Under the pieces are notes generated by a model that did no database searches, was not told the DNA's origin, and saw only the letters and a program-made list of their open reading frames with translations. This document shows positions 11,532 through 23,806 of a DNA stretch of 64,000 nucleotides, piece after piece. Source of the DNA: Zhengitettix transpicula (Eukaryota; Arthropoda; Insecta; Orthoptera; Tetrigidae); NCBI GenBank assembly GCA_037074705.1, contig CM073596.1:56634001-56698000 (forward strand), written 5' to 3'. A program made the translations under genes and the position numbers. The stretch's first letter is position 1. Every line of letters begins with the position of its first letter.

Positions 11532-12290
11532 TTCGCGTGAAAATCTATACCCGAGGAGAAAAATTCACCAAAGTTTGTACACCTGTTCTTTGCGACCAGG
11601 AACCAAACACTGTTGAGGTGAGACACGTATGTCACCCCCAGGAGCTGGGGTGGAATTATTCCAACATTCTAAAACGACATATATTTATTAAAGTATGATA
11701 AATATTTTTAGACGTCAAAGAGATTCATAATGTTTTTAGCGATGTTATATGTATATAATTTCAATCCCTTACAGCATGGTAAAAGTTCACCCTCATAGGT
11801 GGGGATATAGGGGCGTTAGCAGAAAATAACGCCAATACAACCGAGATTGGATTAAAATCTTGCTTTATGGAATTTTCTGAGTTTAATTGTGACAGGCAAC
11901 TTTCCTTGTAACCCTCAGGTGTGAGGGTGGACGGCAGTTGCCGGGGGTGTAAATTTTGAAACACGCAAACACGGACTTTATTTCTGTTGAATAAATGTTT
12001 TTCCGATTTAATTGTATTGATAATATTTTATTTAATGTTGTTTTTCTTTTAGGTCAACCACCTTTTCATGGAAGGTGATTTGGCTTATGTTTTGGTGTTG
12101 AGCGGCTTAACATAAAAATAACGCTAAAGCAACCAATATTGGAGGCAAATCCAGGGTTATGGATGTCACTGTATAATAATGACATGCAACTTGCCATGTA
12201 ACCGTGAGTACGGTGGTGATCGGGGGTGAAATGTTTCAAACATGTTAAACTGTCGATATATGATTAAAAAAAATTGCGGGATCAATTAAA
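9824..12290. repeat. Tandem array unit 4, terminal and divergent at the right
   Basis: The A/B block and core match unit 2 (encoded 71- and 79-codon frames are identical). Unlike units 2 and 3 it keeps the segment after ACAATG (11200) and the TA/TG tract. From about 11840 it leaves the array pattern and continues with two further diverged copies of the forward module, marked by GTTATGGA and by AAACATGTTAAA near 12240. These resemble the free element at 26263-27065 more than the other units. No inverted module is present. Confidence 0.8.
11469..11531. repeat. (TA)n(TG)n microsatellite
   Basis: Counterpart in unit 4 of the tract at 3479-3547. Confidence 0.95.
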
Positions 12291-13669
12291 TTAAAAACAT
12301 TTCTCTAGATAATCTGCATAACCTCCGAAACGGAGTCATCAGTTTGTTGTAATTTTTAATATATGTATGTGAATATATTTATGGGAGAATTATTTAATAA
12401 TTTAGAAACACAATAATACAATGTCAGTATTGAAATTAGTGTAAAATTAGTTGAATAATAGGAAAGTACAAAAGGTAAAGAGCGACGAGAAAACTTTTTG
12501 TAACGCAAACACGTTTATTTGAAAAGGTTTAAGAAGATTTTATGGGAAATATAAAAGGTAAAAAAACAGAGAGAGATGCACTTTATAGGCGATAATAGTT
12601 TAAAAATACATAAATTGCAAAATAAATAAATTGTTCAAATGTGAAACACTGGCCACGAATATGTCCATGAAACTGGTTAAAATTTTCTTCCATCGAGTAA
12701 GTAAATTATTGGTATACAAATAACTTAAGCGTCATTGAGACGTCAAACAAAATTAAAATTAATTTATTGAAAATACAGATACAATAATGGACAAAAACAG
12801 GCGAAGAATATGCATGTAAAAAAAGAGCGTAGTTTAAATGCAAAATTAATCGTCTCTGAGAAGCCGGAAAGGTAACACGTGTTTTAATTACGGGGACTAC
12901 GGGGACACTCAATCTCAGATACAACCCACGCAACGCGAACTGGAGGAAGGAAGCTCGTATCGAATAACACGGCCTATTAGCAGAGTAAAAATATGGACGT
13001 TCTTTCTGTCTTCAGAAGAACAAAACAAATCACCAACAATTTTAATCCTCAATAAATATAAAATAATGTGTCGACAATGATGTCTCAATGGTAAAGTTAG
13101 AAAAAACGTATCAGCTTCCACGGGGACTTTATACAAAAAATAAGCTTCAGAAAAATCTCTGCACCGAGCCAAGGCAGGAGGCATTGTTTTGAAGCTGTTT
13201 TATCCCACCGACTAAATAACCAACCTCCTCCCCGTTAAAAACCTCTTCTCTATTGTATTCCGCGGCCTCCTTCGATAAATACGTTTTTTGTGATTCCATT
13301 TTTACCCTCACTCATTTATTTCTTCTGCAAAAATTTTGAATATTCAGATCTAGAAAACCGTTGCAACACATCTGAATAAATAACCCTCGACACCGTCAAC
13401 GTCGTGCTGCGGATGAAATTCAGATTAAATACTTTTACAAAGAAATTAAAACGACGACGAAAGGGATTACAGAGGCATTTCTTCCAACAGCTGCAACTGA
13501 ACAATCTTTGAATAGCAGATTATTCTGTTAGGTACGTGTTTTCTTACCCCTGACGACTAAAATTTTTTTTGAATTGTAATTTAATGTTTCTTTTTAGATT
13601 TATATTTAAAATAGTAGTAATACCCGCGGTTTGTTATGGCGTTTTATTACAGAAAAATAACATAAAAAT
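12291..13669. other. Unique AT-rich DNA
   Basis: I see no domain-bearing frame, RNA gene or repeat between the array and the first family S copy. Open frames of 62-89 codons on the minus strand here look random. Confidence 0.5.
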
Positions 13670-13681
13670 ATAACTTACTAA

Positions 13682-14170
13682 TAAGAGATACGAAGGAGCT
13701 ACCTTTGGGTGTTCCTTTTCCTCTCCGTTTATGAACTAAGGTTCCCACAAGCCGAGGCACCTCGGCCCTGTTCTGAGAGGTGTATGTTCCGGGGTCACAG
13801 ACCTTGGGCATACGGTAAGAGTTGTTCGCTATTCCCATTGGAATAATCGGCCAGCTGCCTCCTAAACTGGTCGAGGCACGGAGAAGGGAATGCTGCGTCC
13901 CCACAGAAAACTCCTCTCCCGCTATGGGAAGGGCGTGGGACAAGTACCCAATGCCCGACCTACCCGATGCAGGTTTTTCTAGGGTTTTCCATGCATTTCT
14001 TTAGGCGAATGCCGGGTAGGTTCCTTAAAACATATCCCGGGGGCCCTAGTAACCCTTGGCTACCTTCCTCTACCCTCCCGCATCCCACCTTTCAAATCCC
14101 TTCCTATGCTATTAAAGGGGAGTTGCCCAACGTGGATTACCCTCATGTAGCCTGTTGCCCTAAAAAAATA
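13682..14170 (+). mobile_element. Family S retroposon, copy S1 (type I)
   Basis: A 489-bp insertion ending in CCCTAAAAAAA and flanked by a perfect 12-bp target repeat, ATAACTTACTAA, at 13670-13681 and 14171-14182. Poly(A) plus a target repeat of this length is the mark of LINE-driven retroposition. The 5' end begins within the first stem region, so the copy lacks the extreme 5' hairpin. It contains the perfect palindrome GCCGAGGCACCTCGGC (13751-13766). I found no A-box/B-box pair of a tRNA-derived SINE. The 60-codon open frame at 13822-14004 recurs in other copies but drifts as neutral DNA does. Confidence 0.85.
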
Positions 14171-14182
14171 ATAACTTACTAA

Positions 14183-14837
14183 GACTGAGTAAAGAAGTTT
14201 GAAGTAATACAATATTTACAAGTATATAGTTTACCACAGTTAATACTGTTTTAAATGAAAAATTCACGTCTGATTGAAATGTGAAGTGATTTATATTATC
14301 ACTTCTTTTATCTGATTTGGCTATCTTTCTTATTATTATTTTACATTGATTTGTAATTCATACGTGCGGCAAGTGTATGTCTTATTAATCCAAAGACAAT
14401 GGTGTTATCCGTAACCAATACTTCAAATGCTCGCAACTTCCTCTAATTTACAGCTTTTGACTTGAAATTTAGCAAAATATTTATCCCACGCTGTACCTTG
14501 AGATTGTATAAATACGTAAATGACGTCTGTACCAACGTTTATCTCGTACAAACGTCAGACACTTATATATCATCTTTGAGATTTTTTATGTACTAATCCT
14601 TAGTACTCTTGACGGATATTAACATCCTTAAATCTACATTTGAATGACACTACTTCGATCCTACTTATGTAGCTAGTATGGTTCCTCATCTGATAAATTT
14701 TTTTTATAGATTTCATGTTAAGTTTCGGATGAGTTAAGTTAAACTGTAAAGAAAAATACTAAGTATTCCAACCCTTGTTGGTGTCTTAATAAAATTCTAT
14801 AATTATGATTTTAGATGATCTTCCTTTCTTCATATTG
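14183..14837. other. Spacer between convergent S copies
   Basis: About 650 bp of AT-rich sequence between the tails of copies S1 and S2. Nothing recognisable. Confidence 0.4.
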
Positions 14838-15280
14838 TTTTTTTTTTAGGGCAACAGGCTACATGAGGGGTAATTCACTTTGGGCAACTCCCCTTTAATA
14901 GCATAGGAAGGGATTTGAAAGGGGGGATGCGGAAGGGTGGAGGAAGGTAGCCAAGGGTTACTAGGGGCCCCGGGCTATAGTTTAAGGATCCTACCCGGCA
15001 TTCGCCTAAAGAAATGCAGGGAAAACCCTAGAAAAACCTGCATCAGGTAGATCGGGCATTGGGTACTTGTCCCACGCCCTTCCGATAGCGGGAGAGGAGT
15101 TTGCTGTGGGGACGCAGCATTCCCTTCTCCGTGCCTCGACCAGTTTAGGAGGCAGCTGGCCGACTATTCGAATGGGAATAGCGAACAACTCTTACCGTAT
15201 GCCCAAGGTCTGCGACCTCTCAAAACAGGCCGAGGTGCCTCGGCTTGTGGGAACCTTAGTTCAAAAACGGAGATGAAAAG
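14838..15280 (-). mobile_element. Family S retroposon, copy S2 (type I)
   Basis: Minus-strand copy starting on the plus strand with a T run and GGGCAACAGGCTACATG, and ending inside CGGAGATGAAAAG, where full copies continue GGAGAGGAAAAGGCAT. It is thus 5' truncated and also lacks about 16 bp around the CCGGAACATACAC segment. It keeps GCCGAGGTGCCTCGGC (15229-15244). I see no clear target repeat. Confidence 0.8.
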
Positions 15281-17791
15281 ATTATATTTAATAATTTATA
15301 GACGGTTTAACGTCAGGATTTTTTAATAGACTACTCCTGTTGCATTGTAAAACAACGCCTATCCTGCTTATTGTTATGCAGTTAGGTGCAGTATTATGTT
15401 AGGATGCGAATAGAAGCTCACCCGGGGCACTTTGTAACAATCGTGGCGTATTTTTTTGGTACGGTCTCTGTCATAACAGGTTGTACCTCTATAGTATACT
15501 GCAGCGACAATATTTGTGGTGGTCTGATCCGTGCACAAAGGGTAACCATCCCCTCGTAGTCCTGTGTTGCGTGTTAGTAACAACAAACCCCCGTAACTAG
15601 TTTGCCTCGGCCAACACAACGTGTGCGTGTCTGCGACAATGCCGCGGAGAAATCGACTTAGAGCAAGCGAGCGCTGTGACGAAGGAACACGCAAGCAACA
15701 ACGTGGAAATGACCGCGGCTTCCTCTGCACGGGGACTAGTCAAACGAACAATGCGCAAGAGACCGACGAAATGTTGTAGAACGTACTTCTGGACGTACAG
15801 GTGAGAATGTAAAGGTGTAAATCATTTTGTAAGAAACAAAAACAGTTATAGGTCACGAGAAATACAGGGTCGCGTCAAGATACGAGGTGGCCCACTGCCT
15901 TGAAATTGTAGTGGGAGTTAGCCGGAGATCAGTTTAACAGGAACCTTTGTCATGGCAACGCGGTAGTGTAAAAACTATACTGAAAGCACTGACGCGTGGA
16001 AATATATTTTGTTCAGTTCATGTGAGACCAAAATACTCATCCGAAAAAATTAAGAGATAAGTACAATGTTTAGTAAAAAGATCTGCCTGAATATCCATTT
16101 TGTATGCACGTCTGACACGACTTGCTATATCTCAAGACCTATACTGATATATTGATGGAATATTTGTTGAGAACGTATTTACAATTCATTTACAAAAATT
16201 TCTTGGATTCAAAATAACTATATAATTATCTACATAAATAAGAAACTAACGTGTCTATTTATCTACTGGTTTCAACGGGATAAAAACTGAAAACCGACTG
16301 AACAGATTTAAATTTAATTACTCATTGCATTTATATTTTCTCATAGGCAATAATTTTTTCCCAATTTCTGGACAAGTGGAGGGTTAGAATAAAGTCAAAA
16401 GTTTTTATTATTGGAGCATACATTAACTGAGTTAATAGCCCTTTATGTCAATTTTATGCGTGAAACATTTATAAAACAGAAGCAAAGGAGGAGGTCACAA
16501 GTAAAAAAAAAGTATATCAGCTTGGCAGAATAATGTTTTACTTACACTTTTTATACGCAACCGTAATAACTAACATTTTACGTTTGTTTTATTTTATGAA
16601 AGTCCGTAGTGTATTACGGTTAATATATTAACAAAGTAGTTTCCAACAAAACTACGATCAGTAAAGATCGTATGTTTAAAACTACGCACAGAAAAATACT
16701 CGAGAGCGTCTCGTATTTTAGTAGAAAGTGAAAGCTATTTTTTCATAAATTCAAATTAAGCAATACCATAAAGGAGACTAAAAGAACATTTGTAATAAAT
16801 AAAACTATTTTAAATATATTTTAAGATACTATAAATAATTTTGCGAGTTAATACAATAAAATGTAGTTGGTTTGTTATATCTGGAATATATAGTAATACC
16901 TTAACTGTTTAATAGAATCCGATAGTTCATTAAAACCACTTCTGTCTTTGTAATGTATATTTTTCCCTATAATAGAAAGTGATAACTGACCCTATATATA
17001 TAGAGAGAATTGATATTTTTTACGGGGTTCAATAAAGCACTGGCCGTATATTTTCGCAGTAACGACTTGAAATCATTATTATTAATTTTCACCGTAATTA
17101 GTGTAGTTTAATGTTTTGCGTGGTTGACTTTATATACCTTCCTAATTAATTCCCAGTCGTAAAACCTTTGTTCCTTATTACTTAAGTGAATAATAATGCG
17201 TTCCAGGAGCTTGAACGAAAAAACACGCTGCGCACACAGTACAAAAAAAAAAGCATTTTATCTGCTTGCCTCGGAGCACATTAAATAATCTGTTGGTCTT
17301 AAAAAATATTATTTCCCAGAAATAACTAAACGGTTTCTGAAGGGAAGCGGCTCGGTCTCAGTTTTTTAATTTCGCTTTCGTGGCAATTACGGGCTGAAAG
17401 TGACCACATTCGGCGGGGGAAAAGAGTGAATTAACCTACAGGCAGACGGAGGAAAGATTGTCTGGACTTGCAACAGCAGGTAATGAAGTCTAACCACTGA
17501 CCGCCCCCGCAACTGCGAAAATAATGTACTGTCAGGACATTCATCTCACGCAGAAACCCTTAACCTAATTACTTCACAAGCGCCCCTGACCGCAACAAGT
17601 GCATTTATCGAGCCACAGTCTGGAATTAACTTCTTAGCGAACAGCAGGGTATAACAGCAATTTTCTTCGCCTCATTGGTTATCTACTTCGACTATAACAC
17701 GTGGCAGATGATTTATTTATTTAATCTGGACTTAGAATTTTCCTGTTTAACGATACATAAAGAAATTTCGCAATAACTCAGAATTTGGAAT
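15281..17791. other. Unique DNA with two GC-balanced islands
   Basis: Mostly AT-rich. Two islands stand out by balanced composition and absence of simple repeats: 15370-15790 and about 17330-17660. Neither holds a frame with a domain I recognise (a 118-codon minus frame at 15374-15730 has none). They could be regulatory DNA or old unrecognised repeats. Confidence 0.35.
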
Positions 17792-18004
17792 TCTGTAAAT
17801 ATTAGATTATACCCTTATTAACATTAAATATTTATTTTTATTATTATTACTATATTGTGCAGTTATTTATGTTGGAATAAAATTTGTGGTCCCGTATTTT
17901 AGTTATGTACATGTTTACTTATAATTGTAGTGTCTAATATTGTAATTTTATGTAATGACATATCCTATTTACTCATTAAATGGAATAAATAAATCGAATA
18001 AACC
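17792..18004 (+). repeat. Dispersed repeat, LINE 3'-end-like, copy 1
   Basis: Shares with 38496-38710 a run of landmarks in the same order: CTGTAAATATTA, TTATACCCTTA, TTATTATTATTAC, AGTTATGTT, TTGTAATTTTATGTAATGA, and a terminal AATAAA-rich tail. An A-rich, AATAAA-bearing end fits the 3' untranslated end of a LINE, but no coding part is attached, so the class is inferred. Confidence 0.55.
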
Positions 18005-18604
18005 TTATAAAGCCAAAATTTTGAAACGCTAGATGTTTCAGTAGATCCTAATATCTAATTCCAGAAATATTGGCTATTTAAAAGCTACGAAATAAAGGTT
18101 TTGTTGTTTTGTAATAATTTAAAAACACATAAAAGAAAATAATGAGTATCATTAATTTTTTTGTAATAATCTGCAATGGGAGTTTGTGTATCGATCAAGC
18201 ACGTTAAATGACTTGATAAATAAATAACAAGGTAGTTCACGACGATCACGAAAAAGTTTCCTCTGAGTGAGCGAGGGTTGTTGCATTTACTGTAACTGTT
18301 ATTCGGTTTAACTAAGCTTTTAAAGTGACTTTTTGTTCATTAAAATTAAGAAAAGATTTCGTATATGTGACGAGCGAGTGTAGTCGAGAATTGGCAATAT
18401 ATTTTCAGATGATAAAGCAATCCTCTATTTCAATAACAGAAGAAATGCTCTCAAAGGAATCTGAGCAATAAAGGCTATGGAACTGAATTTAAAAAAATTA
18501 ATCCGAAAAAACCTCGACCTAGACGGAAATCAAACTCAGGACTTCCTCTATCCTACTCGACTCCTCGTCAGGTGCGACCTTTATCCATCCATGGTATAGG
18601 CCTG

Positions 18605-18680
18605 AATAAAACTCGTATCTGACCACGTCCGAAGTGGAGAACCCGGTGTCGATTCCCGGTCCGGTCGAAATTTTTCCATC
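18605..18680 (+). repeat. Possible tRNA-derived SINE remnant
   Basis: The stretch GAGAACCCGG then TGTCGATTCCCGGTCC resembles a tRNA T-arm and B box (GGTTCGATTCC) with one extra base, followed by a C/G-rich stem and an AATTTTT run as in many arthropod SINEs and LINE tails. No matching A-box half can be placed with confidence. A chance match is possible. Confidence 0.3.
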
Positions 18681-18939
18681 AAGATCCTTTAATCGTGCAA
18701 TCATTTATGTTTACGGAAAGAGACAGATAAATTTATTATGCCTAACATTTCGCTTTAATAAAATAATAACGAATATTTTCTGGTCTCGCAGATTAATTGC
18801 ACGATGGAAATGTTTACCTGCAAAACGATAAAAATTACCAACGAATTGATACAGAAGTAGTTAATAAACGGCAAAACTGAGTGTTAAAATAAATATCACA
18901 CAACGTATCTGCTAACTTTGTTGCTTTCGTAAGGCGATG

Positions 18940-19065
18940 AAAATAGTAAAAAGATTCTCAAAAGTTCACAGAAACGTTGAGTGATAATTATTTTACAAAT
19001 AATTTTTGTATTCTGACTACTTCATTCTATATTTGTTAATTTAAACTAATACAGACATTTTTTTA
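18940..19065 (+). repeat. Diverged copy of the repeat at 32650-32781
   Basis: Shares ACGTTGAGTG, then after a similar spacing ATATTTGTTA and AAACTAATACAGAC with 32650-32781. At 32 kb the frame is open and resembles a piggyBac-like transposase segment; here the same region has stops in every frame. It is best read as a second, more decayed remnant of one element family. Confidence 0.45.
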
Positions 19066-19495
19066 TTTTCAATGATAGATATTATTGGGTTTTACCTATT
19101 GTTTGGTTACGTATGTGTTGGCATTGTGCCAAGGCTTGAATAAGTATGTATTTTATCGATGTTTTTTTTTAAAAAGAAACAGTTCTTATGCCACGTTTAC
19201 CACCAACAGGATTTTTTAATAAATTTGTGAAGCATCATGTTCAACAAAACGATTTACAAGGATTGATAAAGTCAAACAAAAATTTCAGCTGTAACAGTTG
19301 TGAACCGTTTTGAAGTGTGTCTCACATGTATGTCGCTGCAATTAATACTTTTACACGCAGCGTTTAAGAGTACGATATATGACACACATGTGTTTCCAGA
19401 GTCTTTACTGTGCATCTGGCACTGCGCCAGAAAAGGAGAAAAGACACGCACGCCTGTCACATCAAAGTACATGCGTAAATTAAATTTTCCATTGC
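19066..19495. other. AT-rich spacer
   Basis: No feature seen besides short random frames. Confidence 0.4.
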
Positions 19496-19690
19496 GCCAG
19501 TGAATGGTGAGGCTGTCCTTTCAAAGACACGCGCCTGCTGCTCTGGCCTCAATGTTGGAAAAGCGTGCCCTGGGGTTAAACTTAAAATTTCTAAGGATCG
19601 CTTGGTTGTCAGCGCTTCAACGTCCTGCCCATTGCCGCTTTGCAAGAAAAATAGCGTTGAAGGGCGAATTTGTTACTTTAGCTCTTTTAA
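19496..19690 (+). pseudogene. Possible Tigger/pogo-like transposase remnant
   Basis: One frame reads VNGEAVLSKTRACC, then VGKACPGVKLKISKDRLVV, then PLPLCKKNSVEGRICYF. The block around PG.K.SKDRL.V and the later K.S....CF resemble the start of the DDE_1 domain in Tigger, jerky and pogo transposases, where LPTRTL, APG.K.SKDRLTVL and IGKS..PRCF are usual. The catalytic aspartate expected before this block is not seen (NGE in place of a DET-like motif). A stop lies just upstream. The match is partial and could be fortuitous. Confidence 0.35.
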
Positions 19691-22600
19691 CAACCTTTAT
19701 CTCGCTCCACTTTTGGTGAGCCTTTTTTTTGAAGTTAAAAAGTTGCGCTCGGTGAACAACTCTGTTGTTACGAAAGCTCAATTCTGTTTAATAATTGAAT
19801 ATTTCTTTTCCGGTGTTCTTTATCAAAATCTGTATAAAATATATAAATGACATATTTCAATTTTAGTAAATACATTAATTTTTGTAACAGTTTTTGACAG
19901 AAACATTTTTATAAACTTATTTCTTTTTTCGATATCGCGTAAGTAGTTCTATCATGATCTTAAATCATGACAACTTAAGTGATCTTCCGAGCTATAAAAC
20001 TCTAATGAATTATCAGGTTCACAGCTTTACATATGTGACTTAAATATAATTTTAAATCAATGAAAACAGCCAATTTTGTCAGAAAAAAAATTAATAGCAT
20101 ACAAATTAACAGTACGTTTCGTCCTCAAACCAGAAAAACATCAGGTGTATAGTATATTTGGAGTATTATTAACAACTTCAAAACATTCGAAATTCTACAC
20201 AAAATTAATTTATATAACAAGTTATTTACCCAAGGGAAGAGACTAAGTACAATAATTCCATAAATGTATAACTAACACTGCTGAAGTCCTATTTCATGCA
20301 ATACTATTTAATAGGATCGATACCTTGGATTAATCACGGAATTACTGTTTATATGAAGTGAAATAAGGCGTCGGACCAACATACGACTGTCCTCCTTATA
20401 ACAATAAAAGTTCATTGATGGCAGGTTTAGGTGGGATATAGGACGCCATATTAATTTACCCTTTCGTATGTTGATTACGGGGTGGTTATTTATGGAGCTA
20501 TACGACAATTAATTACATCCGGACAGGATATAATTTCATGCTTGTGGTGACGTATTTTATTTTTGTGGCGAGCCATGTCAGTGTTGCCTCATTGTTCCGC
20601 TCATGAGTTGACAGCGCCTCGTCGACACCTGTTGACGGAGTGAGGGACACCTGTTGGCCGGTTGTCTACTTCGTTGTAGGCGACCAAGGCACGTGGACCA
20701 CACTGCTTTGTGGAGGTTAAGTGGCCGGCAATTAACTCGACTGCTATTTAAATCCTTTCCGCGGAGAGGGAGGTCCCAGCGTCTCTAATCCAGAGATACA
20801 ACAATAGGGTTCTCAATGTCATGTGGGAAGTATCAGAGTTTCCGGTGGGAGGAAAAAGGCTAATCTGTCGGCTCTTCACGCTGAAGAGAAGCGATCCACA
20901 CCGTTTCAAACTCTAACAACAAAATGAAAGATATTTCAAATTAAGCATAAACTCTCGAGTGAAGTTGATTCATCTACTTAATACACTCTTTTTCTCAAAA
21001 AATATAATTCCTGTAATGCGGGTTCCGTAATCCGCACAACTGCTTTGCAGCTAAGGATTTTTTAATTACTTTATAACAAGTGGTGCGGGGAAAGATCTAG
21101 CGATGATTAATTAAAACTTTTATAAATTACTTATGGCCTGGAAAGAACTTATAGAAGATATACGTTAGTCACCATAAAGTGGAAACTAAAAGTAAATAAT
21201 GATTCAAATATATTTATCGGTCTTTCAGCCGATTTTTTAAATTTTATTTATTTAGCGGACTTTCCAAATGCTCTAGTTTAAAATTTTCTCTGTCATTATA
21301 AATTTAAAAACTCATGTAGCACTTTTGAATTCAAGTTTGAAATACAAAAATAATTTTCATTAAGAGGAGCATAGGTCATTTTTCCACTAACCTTAACTTT
21401 AAGGTTTTGCGATGTTTTTCATTTCACACTTGTACTCTTCAATGACACCAATGTGAATTCACTCGTGCTAACCTGATGTCTTATTCTGTCAACTCTTATC
21501 CTTCTGTATATATATTTTCCACTCCTAAAATTCTGAGTTCAACAAATGATTCTTTCCAAAATGTCAATACTGAATGATTTTATAAGGGTTATAATTATGA
21601 ATAACAAGCATTTGTCTTTGCATTATAGCCTGTCATCTACTACTTATCTAAGATCAAGCGGTTCCTATTTTCAAATAATGAAATTTCCGCCATGCCTAAG
21701 TGCTCTAACTATCTGGCAGGAAAGTTTATAAATTTCCCCAAAAAACACTCTGTTGCTCTCACCTTTAACGTACTTAGTGTTCTTAGTGGAATCACATAAT
21801 TTTTTTGTCTACTTATTTGAGGATAGTTTTCATTAAAATTCTGAACACAGTTTTAGCTTACAATGTTGACTGCTTTCTCGAACTAAAAAACTTTTAGGCT
21901 TGTATACGTTAGTTTTTCTTTTAAAAGAAAAACCAAAAATGATTTTCTGAAAAACAATCTTCTCCAAAACTTGATTAGTTTTTTTATTTTTAGAAGTTGA
22001 TTATTATAATTTTACAATATTTACTTGTAACGTTAACTCTTCTATACGATTTTTCTTGTTTCTATAGAGGTATGAAAATATAACTTTTGTATGAATATCA
22101 GTAACGAGACTGAAAAATGTCCTCCTTACTTGGACACAGATTAGAGAGTCATTGTTACATTTACTTCGCACTGGTCCCAAGCATCGTCGTAGAAGTGTGT
22201 GTGTGCGTGTGTGTGGTATGAGGTAAAAGCCCGAGGGGGATGAAATTCCCTCGCTGTTAGTGGTGAGTGCGTGCGTTCCCAGTCGGCTTGACTGTGGTGC
22301 TACGAAATTGCAAGGAGCTGAGAACCTGGCAAGACAATAATGCGTTTGATGGGGCACTCTTTCCCTCCAGAACTGTGAGTGGAACCGCAATTCACGAAGA
22401 CCGACCGATTGAGAAACCGCAAGTGTGAGGGAAGACCGCAAGAACCGACCTTTCCATTCAATCGACGTAAGGTCACGCTTACACGACAGAAAGTACTCGG
22501 CGCTGGATAAGTAGGTGTCGTGTAAGACTAATATATTTTTTATTGTGTTCTATCCATGGTCGTGTGTTCCAAATATTCTTCATTTTAAAACGTCAAAGAA

Positions 22601-23518
22601 CAGGAATGAAAGAAGATCTATACGTGGCAACCTATATTTACCGAACGATCGATATAGTGTGACTATCAAAGTTACTTCTACCGTGCTCAATACCACTTCA
22701 GCTATATTTAGCTCATAAGTGATATAACATCCCAACGATCCTCTTCGAAGTACTTCATGTCGGAGGAGAAAAGGTTACATTTTGAAGTATGAAATGATGT
22801 GTTTCTGTCTATATTACTAAAACTGAAGTATGACGAAACTAGCAAATCTTTAAATTATTATTCAAGTTTCTATGAGCCATAATACATAGCCGAATCACAT
22901 TTTATTTATAAAAATGTCGCCCTTTTCGTTGCTTTGTTATAGAGTATTATTCACGATGGATATATTTAATTAACTTTCAACTAACTGTAACTCGCAGTTA
23001 TAGAAAAAAATATATAATACCAGATATTCGAAACAAACTGTCCCAGCATCAAAAGGGCGTGGGACAAATACCCAAAGACGTATTTCTTAACATTTGTAAT
23101 TATAATTAAATATCTTTTCAGTTAATGTACGTGAAAATTTTGTTAGTCAATATACTGATAATTTATTTAATTCCTCACATTTATAACTTTATATTCTACT
23201 TCAAAATTTTTCAAATAAGTAAAAGGGAAAAATTCCCCATGCCAATCACACCGTTTTCTAAATGTTAAAATGCTCACCCCAGGTAAAGTAGGCAAGATGA
23301 ACACAGTTCTGTAGGCAGGGCAGTAAGAAAACTGTGTCCAAGAATTATTAAAATACTGTTTCCAGACGAATTCCTACATACACATTTTTTTCTATTGATG
23401 AATTTGGTTATAATGGGATGTTCATGCACATTATTATAATTCGTTTATTTTCTTGCTTATTTTCTCTGATTAATTTCAGGTGATTCTAAAACTTTTGTGT
23501 ATATCTGAACAGATTTTA
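19691..23518. other. Unique DNA with GC-balanced islands
   Basis: AT-rich with islands at about 20520-20900 (containing CTGCTATTTAAATCC near 20740, a TATA-like run before a GC-rich stretch) and 22140-22450 (short TG repeat). No gene can be supported. At 23050-23075 a short piece, AAGGGCGTGGGACAAATACC, matches the middle of family S but is too short to call a copy. Confidence 0.35.
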
Positions 23519-23806
23519 GGAGGGGAAAGCTGCGACCCCACAGCAAACCCCTCTCCCGCCATCCAGGGAAGGGCGTGGGACAAGTACCAAATTCCCGACC
23601 TACCTGATGCAGATTTTTCTAGTGTTTGTCCTGCATCACTTTTAGGCGAATGTCGGGTAGGATCCTTAAACTACAGCCCGGGGTCCCTAGTTAACCCTTG
23701 GCTACCTTCCTCTACCCTTCCGTATCCCCCCTTTCAAATCCCTTCCTATTCTATTAAAGGGGAGTTTCCACCACGTGAATTTCCCTCATGGAACCTGTTA
23801 CTCTAA
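23519..23806 (+). mobile_element. Family S retroposon, copy S3 (type II-like, 5' truncated)
   Basis: Begins at GAGGGGAAAGCTGCGACCC and runs to the tail CTCTAAAAAAATTTAAAAAA. Type II markers are GCGACCCC, AAGTACCAAATTCC and CTGCATCACTTTTAGG. It keeps the GATGCAG/CTGCATC stem of the mid element. Several substitutions near the tail make it older than S5 or S12. Confidence 0.75.

Larger units (their letters stand above)
1565..12290. repeat. Composite tandem array of four ~2.5-3 kb units
   Basis: The landmark GTCCCGAATAGG recurs at 1819, 4801, 7310 and 9824, giving periods of 2982, 2509 and 2514 bp. Each unit contains, in order, three A/B subrepeat pairs, a CpG-rich core of about 300 bp, and a long forward module related to the Helitron-like element at 26263-27065. 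In units 1 to 3 a shorter inverted copy of the same module follows. The left edge is a degenerate B subrepeat near 1565. The right edge is a divergent forward module with no inverted partner, ending near 12290. Long stretches are identical or nearly so between units, so the amplification is recent or has been homogenised. Confidence 0.9.

Noticed and set aside
13822..14004. A 60-codon frame (MFAIPIGI... type) recurring in S copies at 13822, 15006, 29462, 31063, 36026 and 52022
   Set aside because: The frame is open because the copies are similar DNA. Differences between copies change amino acids freely, the frames stop at the same place on both strands' shadows, and no domain is seen. I treat it as non-coding.
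15374..15730. 118-codon minus-strand frame in a CpG-richer island
   Set aside because: No domain or similarity recognised; stop-poor only because of base composition.
22004..22441. 145-codon minus-strand frame, the longest in the window
   Set aside because: Includes a translated TG repeat (HTRTHT), no domain, no supporting signals.
23050..23075. Short match to the middle of family S
   Set aside because: About 20 bp only, too short to be a copy; could be a remnant or chance.
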